Below are positions 44,082 through 52,343 of a DNA stretch of 64,000 nucleotides, one piece after another (position 1 is the first letter of the stretch; each line of letters opens with the position of its first letter). Under the pieces are notes generated by a model that was given only the letters and a program-made list of their open reading frames with translations, did no database searches and was not told the DNA's origin. The position numbers were made by a program, and so were the translations under genes. The stretch covers positions 62,001 through 126,000 of the forward strand of contig NZ_RCCH01000002.1 in assembly GCF_003663945.1 (NCBI RefSeq), written 5' to 3'. Origin of the DNA: Lacinutrix venerupis (GTDB lineage: Bacteria; Bacteroidota; Bacteroidia; Flavobacteriales; Flavobacteriaceae).

Positions 44082-44837
44082 TTACTTATATTTTACAAGT
44101 AATTGTGCTACTTTCTTTAAATCTGACTCTACAATCTCTGTTCTTGGAGCAAGCGGAAATAATTGTTGACCTGGTCTGCTAATAAATGCTGCTCTCCATC
44201 CAGCCCATACTGCACCTGCAACATCCCAACCATGTGCTGCAATAAGCATACACTCTTCTGGCTTTACACCCATTTTTCTAGCTGCCCAAGTATAAGTGTC
44301 TGTAAATGGTTTAAACTTACCAATATCTTCTACGCTTAATCGCTCTTCAAAATACTCTGTTAAGCCTGCACTTTCAAATTGCTTTTTAACACCTTCGTTA
44401 GAAGAGTTTGTAAACGATACTAATTTATAACCATCCTTTTTTAATTGAGATAATGCTTCTTTAACTTCTGGATGAGCTGGTAAGCCTCTTAAAGAATTTA
44501 CAATATTATTTCTAGCTTCTTCTTCTGAAATTGAAATTCCATTATTTGCAGCAATCATTTGCAATGCTGCTGCTCCAACATATCCAAAATGCTCATACTG
44601 CCCACTTGCTGTAGTTACTAAAGAATATTGCAACATTGTAGTAAACCAAAGCGATAATAAATCTTCTCTACCATTTAAGGCTTCTCCTACCTTAGTTTTC
44701 ATTTGAGTAAGATCTAAAAGCGTTTCGTTAACATCAAAAAATAATACTTTCGGTCTCGTTTTGTTTTCCATAATATTGTTATTTTCTTGTGTCTGTCCTA
44801 ATACTAAATTTGGTGTTAACATTCCTGTTGTTCCCAT
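44082..44837 (-). CDS. Haloacid dehalogenase type II family hydrolase, with trace of a Tat signal
   Basis: A 251-residue HAD-superfamily protein. The nucleophile Asp35 is in 'VLFFDVNETLLDL', motif II is 'LVSFTNSSNEGV', motif III Lys is in 'IGKFKPFTDTYTWAA', and 'MLIAAHGWDVAGAVWAGWRAAFISRPGQ' is typical of (S)-2-haloacid dehalogenases. In frame upstream of the ATG (44838-44897), codons read KLRKKDRRNFIKNLGI, continuing into MGTTGMLTPN: a twin-arginine signal that has no ATG before its TAA at 44898-44900. Either a non-ATG start (CTG at 44886-44888) is used, the start was lost, or the protein begins at the internal MENK (44769) and is cytoplasmic. Confidence 0.85.
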   Translation of the reverse strand: MGTTGMLTPNLVLGQTQENNNIMENKTRPKVLFFDVNETLLDLTQMKTKVGEALNGREDLLSLWFTTMLQYSLVTTASGQYEHFGYVGAAALQMIAANNGISISEEEARNNIVNSLRGLPAHPEVKEALSQLKKDGYKLVSFTNSSNEGVKKQFESAGLTEYFEERLSVEDIGKFKPFTDTYTWAARKMGVKPEECMLIAAHGWDVAGAVWAGWRAAFISRPGQQLFPLAPRTEIVESDLKKVAQLLVKYK

Positions 44838-44964
44838 AATACCAAGGTTTTTAATAAAATTTCTTCTATCTTTTTTCCTTAATTTCAGTTTGTAATTTTA
44901 TAAAATTGTAATTGTTAATTAAAATTTTGATAGATGTACTAATAACACCAATTTATTTATACAC

Positions 44965-45609
44965 TTACTTATCCGTTAGCTCTAATAATACTTGCTTAAA
45001 AGTATCTACAGGTTGCGCTCCTGTTACTGCACTTTTACGATTAAAAACAATGGTTGGCACAGAATTAACTCCCATATTTTTCCAATAATCTTGCTTTTTT
45101 CTAACTTCTAATTGTGCTTCTTCATTTTTCAATTTTGCTAAAGCTTCATCTGCATTTAATCCTACTTCTAAAAGTGCTTGTCTTAAAACATCTATTTTAG
45201 AGACATCTTTACGATCGCTAAAAAAAGCTTTAGTTAACTGCATTTTTAATTCGGTTTGTTTATTAAAATCTTTAGCATATTCTAATAATATGTGTGCATT
45301 AAAAGTGTTAGACATTTTCATATCATCATAATAATCAAAAGTAAATCCGAGCTCATTACCAGCTTCTACCATGCGTTGTTGAGATTCTTTTTGCTGTTCC
45401 AAAGTCGCTCCATATTTTTCAGCGATATGTTCTATAACGTTTTGACCTTCAGCAGGCATATTTGGATTTAACTCAAATGGTTGCCACTCTATATCCACTT
45501 TATCTTGCAAATCTAGTTCTGCAATAGCTTTTTCCAAACGTTTGTATCCAATGGTACACCACGGACAAACCACATCTGAAACAATATCTATTTTTAATTT
45601 CTCTTTCAT
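44965..45609 (-). CDS. DsbA-family oxidoreductase (FrnE-like)
   Basis: A 214-residue thioredoxin-fold protein with the DSBA/FrnE layout. The active site is 'DIVSDVVCPWCTIGYKRLEKA' (Cys15 and Cys18, CPWC), the helical insertion spans ~75-150, and 'NSVPTIVFNRKSAVTGAQPVDTFKQVL' is the cis-Pro region. There is no signal peptide, so it is cytoplasmic, like FrnE proteins linked to oxidative stress. It sits in the four-gene minus-strand unit tetR - CMD - FrnE - HAD. Confidence 0.92.
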   Translation of the reverse strand: MKEKLKIDIVSDVVCPWCTIGYKRLEKAIAELDLQDKVDIEWQPFELNPNMPAEGQNVIEHIAEKYGATLEQQKESQQRMVEAGNELGFTFDYYDDMKMSNTFNAHILLEYAKDFNKQTELKMQLTKAFFSDRKDVSKIDVLRQALLEVGLNADEALAKLKNEEAQLEVRKKQDYWKNMGVNSVPTIVFNRKSAVTGAQPVDTFKQVLLELTDK

Positions 45610-45667
45610 ATTCTAAAAATTTTAATTTACGTTATTATAAATACAGTTGTTTGGTATAATTTTTAAA

Positions 45668-46216
45668 TTATTTAGACCAAGCAAATTTTTTGAAAGCTTC
45701 GTCTACTGGTGTATTTGCAATATGATTTGTATAGTTACTTATTGTTTTTTGTGATAATCCTAAAATAATGTCTAAAACGTGTTTTTCTTGGTAACCTGCA
45801 TTATAAAATGCGTCTAAATCTGATTGTGAAACATTACCTCTATTTCTAACAATAGATAGTGTCATTGTTCTTAAAGCTTCTAATTTTTCGTCTTCTAACT
45901 TTGTTTCATTACGTAAAGCGTCTGTAATCTCATCATCAACCTTCATCATTTTTGCAATTCCGGTATGAGCTGGTACACAATAATGGCAAGAATGCTCTAC
46001 GTTAATTGTTTGCCATACAACTGTTAACTCGTCGTTATTAAAAGAAGACTGTGTAAACAACTCGTGTAATGTTTGGTATGCCTGTAAAATTTGTGGAGAC
46101 GATGCTAAAACACCATGTAAACCAGGTATCATTCCGTAAGCTTTTTGAGAATTTTCTAATAATGCTTTGCTTTCTTCTGGAGCAGTTTCAATGTTGTGAA
46201 TTTTTAAAGTTGTCAT
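45668..46216 (-). CDS. Carboxymuconolactone decarboxylase / AhpD-like protein
   Basis: A 182-residue all-helical protein of the CMD/AhpD superfamily. The thiol active site is 'EHSCHYCVPAHTGIAKMM' (Cys77, Cys80, His84), the CxxC-xxxH pattern of AhpD-like disulfide reductases. It could reduce peroxiredoxin-type partners or detoxify electrophiles. It is located between the TetR regulator gene and the FrnE-like gene, and the palindrome at 46251-46266 lies 35 bases before its start. This suggests direct control by the regulator. Confidence 0.9.
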   Translation of the reverse strand: MTTLKIHNIETAPEESKALLENSQKAYGMIPGLHGVLASSPQILQAYQTLHELFTQSSFNNDELTVVWQTINVEHSCHYCVPAHTGIAKMMKVDDEITDALRNETKLEDEKLEALRTMTLSIVRNRGNVSQSDLDAFYNAGYQEKHVLDIILGLSQKTISNYTNHIANTPVDEAFKKFAWSK

Positions 46217-46250
46217 AATTTGTTTTGTTAAAGTTAATATTATTTTATTT

Positions 46251-46266
46251 CTAAACGATTGTTTAG
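46251..46266. promoter_or_regulatory. Candidate TetR operator, copy 1
   Basis: CTAAAC-GATT-GTTTAG is a perfect palindrome between the tetR and CMD genes. It shares 14 of 16 positions with the element at 46895-46910 on the other side of the tetR gene. Confidence 0.6.
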
Positions 46267-46287
46267 TTATTGGGTAAAAAAAATGCT

Positions 46288-46851
46288 TTATAAATTTTTA
46301 AATGTCATTTCTATATAATCTTCAATCTCTTCGTTAGTATTTACTCTGGCAGCAGCAGCTAAACCATGTTTTGCTAACAGTAAATAATTAGCTTGTTTTA
46401 ATACAGTTTCTTTGCTTTTATTAGAATCCATTTGTAACTTTTCAATAATAATTTCTTTTAAACTATTCATAAAAGTATCCATTTGTTCTTTAACTAATTC
46501 ATCTTCTGTTTCGCAAAACTCATTATAAGTATTAGTTAAAAAACAGCCTTTTTCATTTTCTTTTTTAAAATTAGATCTAACAGAATCGTAAAAAAAAGTT
46601 TTTATATCATCGATACCATTAGTACCATTCTTAAATTTTTTTAAAACTGTATTTACTCTAGATTTATATTGCTTTAAACTTTCAAGAAATAAACTGTGCT
46701 TATTACCAAAACTAGAATAAATTGAAAATTTATTTATTCCCATTTCTTGTTCGAGCATTTGCATAGAAGTGGTTTTATAACCGTTTTTCCAGAAAAGATT
46801 CATTGCCTTTTCTAGTACTTCTACTTCGTTATACTGTTTTTTTCTAGCCAT
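46288..46851 (-). CDS. TetR/AcrR-family transcriptional regulator
   Basis: A 187-residue regulator. The N-terminal HTH is 'NEVEVLEKAMNLFWKNGYKTTSMQMLEQEMGINKFSIYSSFGNKHSLF' (residues ~8-55), with the TetR signature YxxFGNK. The C-terminal ligand domain resembles the AcuR/YxaF-like group (TetR_C_16-type: 'GCFLTNTYNEF' in place of the usual GCLxxN). Such regulators often sense electrophiles or reactive thiol compounds, in agreement with the downstream CMD/AhpD and FrnE genes. Candidate operators lie before and after the gene, and one overlaps a TAnnTTTG box, as expected for autorepression. Confidence 0.93.
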   Translation of the reverse strand: MARKKQYNEVEVLEKAMNLFWKNGYKTTSMQMLEQEMGINKFSIYSSFGNKHSLFLESLKQYKSRVNTVLKKFKNGTNGIDDIKTFFYDSVRSNFKKENEKGCFLTNTYNEFCETEDELVKEQMDTFMNSLKEIIIEKLQMDSNKSKETVLKQANYLLLAKHGLAAAARVNTNEEIEDYIEMTFKNL

Positions 46852-46894
46852 TTTGTTTCTCTACAAAAACTAAATAATTAATTACAGCACAAAA

Positions 46895-46910
46895 CTAAAC
46901 GATTAGTTAG
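46895..46910. promoter_or_regulatory. Candidate TetR operator, copy 2, overlapping a -7 box
   Basis: CTAAACGATTAGTTAG has CTAA/TTAG outer arms and is nearly identical to the palindrome at 46251. It overlaps CAAAACTA (46890-46897), which on the minus strand reads TAGTTTTG, an exact TAnnTTTG -7 box for the tetR gene. A third, weaker copy (CTAAAACGATTTAAC) starts at 46916. Confidence 0.6.
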
Positions 46911-47017
46911 AAATACTAAAACGATTTAACACAATTTTAATTAAAAAAAAATAATACGTTTTAAATAATTAATAATCAATTTAGTATAAAATTTATTTGT
47001 ATTTAGTCTAAATAAAC

Positions 47018-47048
47018 TTTGCAAACTTACTTTTGGATATTATATTTG
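47018..47048 (+). promoter_or_regulatory. Promoter of the TonB-dependent receptor
   Basis: TTTG at 47018-47021 and TATATTTG at 47041-47048 with a 19-base spacer fit the Bacteroidota consensus. The ATG is 31 bases downstream of the -7 box. I see no clear Fur-box-like palindrome here. Confidence 0.75.
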
Positions 47049-47079
47049 CGCTTTATTTAAAACCAATCTAAATAGTATC

Positions 47080-49458
47080 ATGTTAAAAAACATAAGCTTT
47101 ATAGTATTATTTGCTATACAATTTTCGTTTTCACAATCTAAAATAAGTGGAACAGTAACAAACAATTTAAACGATAATATTCCTTTTGCATCTGTTATAT
47201 TAGAAGGCACTAGTAAAGGTGTTTCGGCAGATGAAAATGGATATTTTGAATTCATTAATTTAGCCGAAGGTTCTTACATTGTAAAAGTATCTTCTGTTGG
47301 CTACAAAACACAAACCAATACAGTACAATTAAATAGTAACGAAAGTGTAACTTTATCTTTCAAATTACAAAATGATGGCGATTTACAAGAAGTAGAAGTG
47401 TTTGGACACCGCTTTGAGCATCCAGATAAAATTGAAGCTTTAACAAGGTTACCTTTGGCACCTTACGAACAAATTCAAAGTATTTCTATAATTTCAGATA
47501 AATTAATTGAACAACAAGGTAATTTAACTATCTCGGACGCAACAAAAAACGTTCCTGGTGTTTATACTTTTGCTACCTATGGTAACAAAAGAGAAAGTAT
47601 GTCTTCTCGTGGATTTAGAGGAATTCCAATATTAAAAAATGGTGTACGAGTACATTCAGATTTTAGAGGAGTTGGTGTTTTAACAGATATGCAAGGTGTA
47701 GATAACATTCAAGTACTAAAAGGTGCAGCATCTATAACACAAGGTGTTGCTACAGATTTAGGAAGCCCAGGAGGAATTATAAACCTTGTAACAAAAACAC
47801 CTAAATACGTTTTTGGTGGAAATGTATCTTTACGCGGTGGTAGTTACGGGCAAGCAAGAACAACATTTGATGTGTATGGGCCATTAACAGAAACCGAAAA
47901 TACAGCCTTTAGAATAAACGGAGCTTTAGAACGTGCAGATAGTTATAGAAGTGGTATTGATTCTGACCGTTTTTATATTAATCCTTCTTTTGAGTGGAAA
48001 GCCGATGATAAAACCACACTTACTTTTGAATTAGATTATTTTGAAGATAGTAGAACTCCAGATGTAGGTACAGTAAATCTTGGTGAAAATGATCAAAATT
48101 TAATTTACGATTTACCATACGATCAATTTTTAGGTTATGAAGATGATAAATCTTTAACAACAAACACAACATACTCTTTAAGAATAGATAGAACTTTAAG
48201 TGATAAGTTAAGTTTAAAAGGAGCTTTTTACAAGTCTAATTTAGAGTTAGATGATAAAGGCGCAAGTTTAGGAGGCGTAGTTAGTGATGAATTAGGGAAT
48301 GCAATGTACAACCAAAGATCTAGAGGTTACTCTACATCTACAAGAGAAGATAATAATAGCGTAATACAGTTTGATTTAATTGGAGACGATTTAAAAACCG
48401 GAAGCATAGCACATACTTTTCAAGTTGGTTTTGATTATCGTACAAGCGATTACGGTACAACATCACAACGTGTAGCAACAATAGATACTATAGATGTATT
48501 TACTAGCAACAGTAAAATATTACCAACCGATATTGAGTTTTCTGCGCTAACTACAGCAGGAGCAAAATCTAAAGCTTTAGGTTTTGTAGCACAAGATGTT
48601 GTTACTTTTAATAAATATTTAAAAGCTTTTATAGGTTTACGTTATAGTAAAACAAGAACAATTACAGAAACAGAAACTACCGAGAGTGATGCTTTTAACC
48701 CATTAGGAGGAATTATAGTTTCGCCTTTTAAAAACATAAATGTATTTGCTTCTTATACCAATAGTTCTTACCCAAGAACAGGAACACGTTTAGATGTAAA
48801 TGGAGAAGAATTAGGTAACGAGCGTTACGACCAGTTTGAAACTGGTATTAAAACCAACTGGTTAAATAACAGATTACGTTTTAATTTTACCTATTTTAAA
48901 ATTAATAACAAAGATATTAACCTACCTGTTTACGACGAAAACTGGATAGAAACAGGATATTATGCTAAAGGTGGAAACGATGAACGTAAAGGTGTTGAAG
49001 TAGAACTTAGTGGTCGTGTTTTAGAAAACCTAGAAGTTATTACTGGTTACTCATACATAGATGCACAGTATAAAGAGCACACATCTTATGTTTATGGTTC
49101 TGCTCCATTAAACACTCCAAAACATACTTTTAATGCTTATGCTAATTATAGCTTTATACAAAAATTAGAAGGTTTATCGTTTGGAGCAGGTATTTATTAT
49201 ACAGGAGAAAGACCAATTAACAATTGGAGTGCGGGAGCAGTTACACACGAAGGTATTGTACCAAACCAAGAACCATTTAATGTAGATGCTTATACACAAG
49301 TTAATGCTCAAGCGGCTTATAATTTTAATAAGCACTTTAATTTTAGAGTGTTAGTTAATAATGTATTCGATAATATTGGTTACAACGCTTACAGAACAAG
49401 CTATATTAACCAAACAGATCCAAGAAACTTTGCCGGAGTATTAACCTACAGGTTTTAA
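47080..49458 (+). CDS. TonB-dependent siderophore-type receptor
   Basis: A 792-residue outer-membrane receptor. A signal peptide (MLKNISFIVLFAIQFSFSQ) is followed by a carboxypeptidase-regulatory-like domain (~20-95: 'KISGTVTNNLNDNIPFASVILEGTSKGVSADENGYFEF'), typical for Bacteroidota. The plug domain ('ISDKLIEQQGNLTISDATKNVPGVYTFATYGNKRESMSSRGFRG', 'GVDNIQVLKGAASITQGVATDLGSPGGIINLVTKTP') leads into a 22-strand barrel ending in Phe (VLTYRF). The plug motifs match the TonB-siderophore subfamily, so ferric siderophore uptake is likely; the siderophore is unknown. It has its own promoter and terminator, divergent from tetR. Confidence 0.93.
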   Translation: MLKNISFIVLFAIQFSFSQSKISGTVTNNLNDNIPFASVILEGTSKGVSADENGYFEFINLAEGSYIVKVSSVGYKTQTNTVQLNSNESVTLSFKLQNDGDLQEVEVFGHRFEHPDKIEALTRLPLAPYEQIQSISIISDKLIEQQGNLTISDATKNVPGVYTFATYGNKRESMSSRGFRGIPILKNGVRVHSDFRGVGVLTDMQGVDNIQVLKGAASITQGVATDLGSPGGIINLVTKTPKYVFGGNVSLRGGSYGQARTTFDVYGPLTETENTAFRINGALERADSYRSGIDSDRFYINPSFEWKADDKTTLTFELDYFEDSRTPDVGTVNLGENDQNLIYDLPYDQFLGYEDDKSLTTNTTYSLRIDRTLSDKLSLKGAFYKSNLELDDKGASLGGVVSDELGNAMYNQRSRGYSTSTREDNNSVIQFDLIGDDLKTGSIAHTFQVGFDYRTSDYGTTSQRVATIDTIDVFTSNSKILPTDIEFSALTTAGAKSKALGFVAQDVVTFNKYLKAFIGLRYSKTRTITETETTESDAFNPLGGIIVSPFKNINVFASYTNSSYPRTGTRLDVNGEELGNERYDQFETGIKTNWLNNRLRFNFTYFKINNKDINLPVYDENWIETGYYAKGGNDERKGVEVELSGRVLENLEVITGYSYIDAQYKEHTSYVYGSAPLNTPKHTFNAYANYSFIQKLEGLSFGAGIYYTGERPINNWSAGAVTHEGIVPNQEPFNVDAYTQVNAQAAYNFNKHFNFRVLVNNVFDNIGYNAYRTSYINQTDPRNFAGVLTYRF

Positions 49459-49484
49459 AATATTTTAAAATTAGTCTAATCTTA

Positions 49485-49520
49485 CAAAGCACAATCTTAA
49501 AAGGTTGTGCTTTGTTTTTT
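49485..49520 (+). terminator. Terminator of the TonB receptor gene
   Basis: CAAAGCACAA (49485-49494) pairs with TTGTGCTTTG (49505-49514), 10-base loop, followed by six T. Confidence 0.85.
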
Positions 49521-49572
49521 TATAATATATGCTAAAATAATTTTAGAAGATTTCTATGTAAAAATTTAATTT

Positions 49573-50238
49573 TTACACAACAAATTGTACAGCTTCTTGC
49601 AATTGCACTTCTGCCATATCTAGTATAAGCTCATTATTTTTTGGCTTTAAAATAGATAACTCTGTACAGCACAAAATAACAGGATGTATTACTGAGTATT
49701 TATGTAATAAAGAATGATATTTTTCAATTAATTGCATAGATTCTGTTTCAGAATAAATTCTCTTTCTCACCTCATCAATAAACAACATATCTTCTTGAGA
49801 AGGCAAAACCACTTTTATACCATTTGCATTAAATGCATTTTTAATATATGTAGAATTCATACTAAAAAAAGAACCAAATAGAACAACTGTATTCCAATTG
49901 TTTTGTTTAATTTTTTTTATAGTTAAAGCAATAGGATGAAGAATATTTTTTTTTGTTTTTATTCTATCTATAGTTTCGTGAAGTGTAATATTTGGAATTA
50001 AAAGATGCGTTATATCTAAAGCTTCAATTTTGTTTACATAAGCGCTTAAAACCTTATCTAATTGACTAGATGGGTTAGGCAACAAAGAGTTAATAGTATT
50101 AAAATTTGTATTTAATAATATAAACGGACAAGTACTATAACCTCCTTTAATTTTATTATATAAAATATTTAATTCGTTTAAATAAAATATGGTAGAGCGG
50201 CTTCCTAAACCTAAAATAGCAAGATTTGTTTTATGCAT
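49573..50238 (-). CDS. Aspartate/glutamate racemase-family protein lacking one catalytic Cys
   Basis: A 221-residue protein with the two-domain Asp/Glu racemase fold. 'LAILGLGSRSTIFYLNELN' at the N-terminus, a middle 'DITHLLIPNITLHETIDRIK' (81-84 where the family has P-C-N-T) and a late 'HPVILCCTELSIL' (Cys190-Cys191-Thr-Glu). The second catalytic Cys is present but the first is replaced (PNIT), so ordinary two-base racemisation is doubtful. It is the last gene of the egt operon, starting one base after the egtD stop. Its role could be in handling the product or a precursor, or it may be a lyase/isomerase with altered chemistry. This is inference. Confidence 0.78.
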   Translation of the reverse strand: MHKTNLAILGLGSRSTIFYLNELNILYNKIKGGYSTCPFILLNTNFNTINSLLPNPSSQLDKVLSAYVNKIEALDITHLLIPNITLHETIDRIKTKKNILHPIALTIKKIKQNNWNTVVLFGSFFSMNSTYIKNAFNANGIKVVLPSQEDMLFIDEVRKRIYSETESMQLIEKYHSLLHKYSVIHPVILCCTELSILKPKNNELILDMAEVQLQEAVQFVV

Positions 50239-50239
50239 T

Positions 50240-51187
50240 TTAGTTTCTTGTTAATATATAATCTGCAAAGTATTTTTTACTGTCTAGTATTTTAGTATCT
50301 AAAGTAAAATCTGTATTAGATATAATATTTTTAATTAATGCATCATTATATTTTCTAGAAATTTCAGTGTGAATTTTTTCACCAGCTTCAAAATTATAAG
50401 ACGCTCCAATGGCTTTAATATTTACAGTTTGGTTTGCTGTACTAACAATAAAACTTTTTGCTATTCCTTGAGCTTCGTTGTATTCTGGTTGGTGTTTAAA
50501 TTTATTCAAATTAAAATCTCCATCTAATTCTTGATTTATTCTTTCTAATAAATTAAGATTAAATTGTGCAGTAATTCCTTTTTCGTCGTTATACGCTGGC
50601 AAAACAATATCCTTAGATTTTATTAAATCTACACCAAGCAACAATTTATCTCCAGGTTTTAAATTAACACCCAAATTATATATAAATTGTTCTGCTTTTT
50701 CATCATTCATGTTACCAATATTAGAACCTAAAAACAAAATTACTTTAGGCTTGTTACTTTGTTTTAAAGAAGCTAGTATTTCAAAATAGTCTCCTTGTTG
50801 TGTTTTTACAGATACGTCTGGCAAGGTTTCTAAAAGATCCTTTTTTAAAAGATTTAAAGCATTTATTGAAATATCTATTGGCAAATAATCAAACTTATAG
50901 TTTTGTTTATTTAAAGTACTTAATAGCTTTTTTGTTTTTAAACCATCGCCAGCTCCCAATTCTATTAGTTCGAAATGAGTATCAACATTTAATTGCAAAG
51001 CACTTATTAATTCTTGAGTTTTATTCTGAAAAATATCTAATTCACTACGTGTTAAATAATATTCTGGTAAATTCATTATTTCTACAAATAATGCGTCTCC
51101 TTTTTTATTGTAAAAATATTTTGAAGGCAGTGTTTTTGGATTACTTTCTAACCCTTGTTTTATTTCTTTTTTAAATATATCTATCAT
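50240..51187 (-). CDS. egtD: L-histidine N(alpha)-methyltransferase (EgtD family)
   Basis: A 315-residue SAM-dependent methyltransferase. The family start 'LPSKYFYNKKGDALFVEIMNLPEYYLTRSELDIF' is diagnostic of EgtD. The SAM motif 'FELIELGAGDGLKTKKLL', then 'YLPIDISINAL', 'LFLGSNIGNMNDEKAEQF' and the C-terminal 'GEKIHTEISRKYNDALIKNII' complete the pattern. EgtD trimethylates histidine to hercynine, the first step to ergothioneine. It abuts egtB (start codon directly after the egtB stop) and the racemase-like gene follows after 1 base. Confidence 0.93.
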   Translation of the reverse strand: MIDIFKKEIKQGLESNPKTLPSKYFYNKKGDALFVEIMNLPEYYLTRSELDIFQNKTQELISALQLNVDTHFELIELGAGDGLKTKKLLSTLNKQNYKFDYLPIDISINALNLLKKDLLETLPDVSVKTQQGDYFEILASLKQSNKPKVILFLGSNIGNMNDEKAEQFIYNLGVNLKPGDKLLLGVDLIKSKDIVLPAYNDEKGITAQFNLNLLERINQELDGDFNLNKFKHQPEYNEAQGIAKSFIVSTANQTVNIKAIGASYNFEAGEKIHTEISRKYNDALIKNIISNTDFTLDTKILDSKKYFADYILTRN

Positions 51188-52336
51188 CTATTTTACTAAT
51201 CTAATTCCAGTAAACTGCCATCTTTCTGTTGGGTTAAAAAAATTACGATATGTATGTCTGCTATGGTTTTTAGAGGTGGCAACAGATGCTCCACGAAGCA
51301 CCATTCTATTACTCATAAATTTTCCATTATACTCTCCTACAGCTCCATTTTCCTTTTTAAAATTTGGATATGCCAAATACGCACTATTTGTCCACTCCCA
51401 ACGTTTTCCCCAATTAAGCTGTTGCGCCGCAATTTCCCATTCAAACTCTGTTGGCAACCTCATGCCTTTCCACTCTGCAAATGCATGAGCTTCGTAATAA
51501 TTTATATGGCATAATATGGCCTTTTTATCTACTTTTTGCAATCCTGCTAAAGTATAATTATGCCACTCATTATCTATTTTATGCCAATACATTGGTGCGT
51601 TAATTTTATTTTTATTCACCCAAGACCAACCATCGTCTAACCACAAATTAAAATCTGAATACGCTCCAGATTCTATAAACTCTATATAATCGTCATTTGT
51701 AACTAAATAATTATTTATTTCAAAATCATCTACAAATACTTGATGAACACCCAATTCATTATCGTAACAAAAATCATTTCCTTGATATCCAATTTTGTAC
51801 AATCCTGAATTAATTTTAATACTGTTTTTATTTAAATTAACATCTTTTATTAAATTAAAATCTTTGTTATAAACAGGAAAAATAGGATTGTGACCAAACA
51901 TGTATTTTACATCTGTAATTAATAATTCTTGATGCTGTTGCTCATGATTTAAACCTAATGTTACTAAATCTAGAATTTTTTCATCGTTAAGGTTTGTTAA
52001 AAAATCTTGCATCTTAGCATCTACATGTGCTCTATATTTATATACTTCATCTATACCAGGACGCGACATATTACCTCTATTAGCTTGTAATATTCTGCTA
52101 CCTACATTGTTATAATAACTATTAAATAAAAAATTAAAATTAGCATCGAATTCCGCATAATCTTGTACATAATTTTTTAATATAAAAGTCTCAAAAAACC
52201 AAGTAGTATGAGCTAAATGCCATTTTGCAGGACTAGCAAATGTAGCCACCTGTATAGAGTAATCTTCTATACTTAAATGTTTACAAAAGGAGATTGTTTG
52301 TTCTCTAACTTTAGTAAAATACTCGATACTACTCAT
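51188..52336 (-). CDS. egtB: Ergothioneine biosynthesis sulfoxide synthase (EgtB family)
   Basis: A 382-residue two-domain non-heme iron enzyme. The N-terminal DinB-like domain contributes the iron ligands: 'KWHLAHTTWFFETF' (His43) and 'LNHEQQHQELLITD' (His131, His135). The C-terminal formylglycine-generating-enzyme-like domain has 'YDNELGVHQVFVDDFEINNYLVTNDDYIEFIE', 'LPTEFEWEIAAQQ' and the end 'HRHTYRNFFNPTERWQFTGIRLVK'-like stretch. EgtB joins hercynine with cysteine or gamma-glutamylcysteine using O2. The lyase EgtE is not adjacent, so the C-S lyase step must come from elsewhere. It is paired with egtD. Confidence 0.93.
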   Translation of the reverse strand: MSSIEYFTKVREQTISFCKHLSIEDYSIQVATFASPAKWHLAHTTWFFETFILKNYVQDYAEFDANFNFLFNSYYNNVGSRILQANRGNMSRPGIDEVYKYRAHVDAKMQDFLTNLNDEKILDLVTLGLNHEQQHQELLITDVKYMFGHNPIFPVYNKDFNLIKDVNLNKNSIKINSGLYKIGYQGNDFCYDNELGVHQVFVDDFEINNYLVTNDDYIEFIESGAYSDFNLWLDDGWSWVNKNKINAPMYWHKIDNEWHNYTLAGLQKVDKKAILCHINYYEAHAFAEWKGMRLPTEFEWEIAAQQLNWGKRWEWTNSAYLAYPNFKKENGAVGEYNGKFMSNRMVLRGASVATSKNHSRHTYRNFFNPTERWQFTGIRLVK

Positions 52337-52343
52337 GCTGTTA

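Noticed and set aside
47000-47079. Fur box in front of the TonB receptor
   Set aside because: I could not find a convincing GATAATGATAATCATTATC-like inverted repeat; only AT-rich sequence around the promoter.
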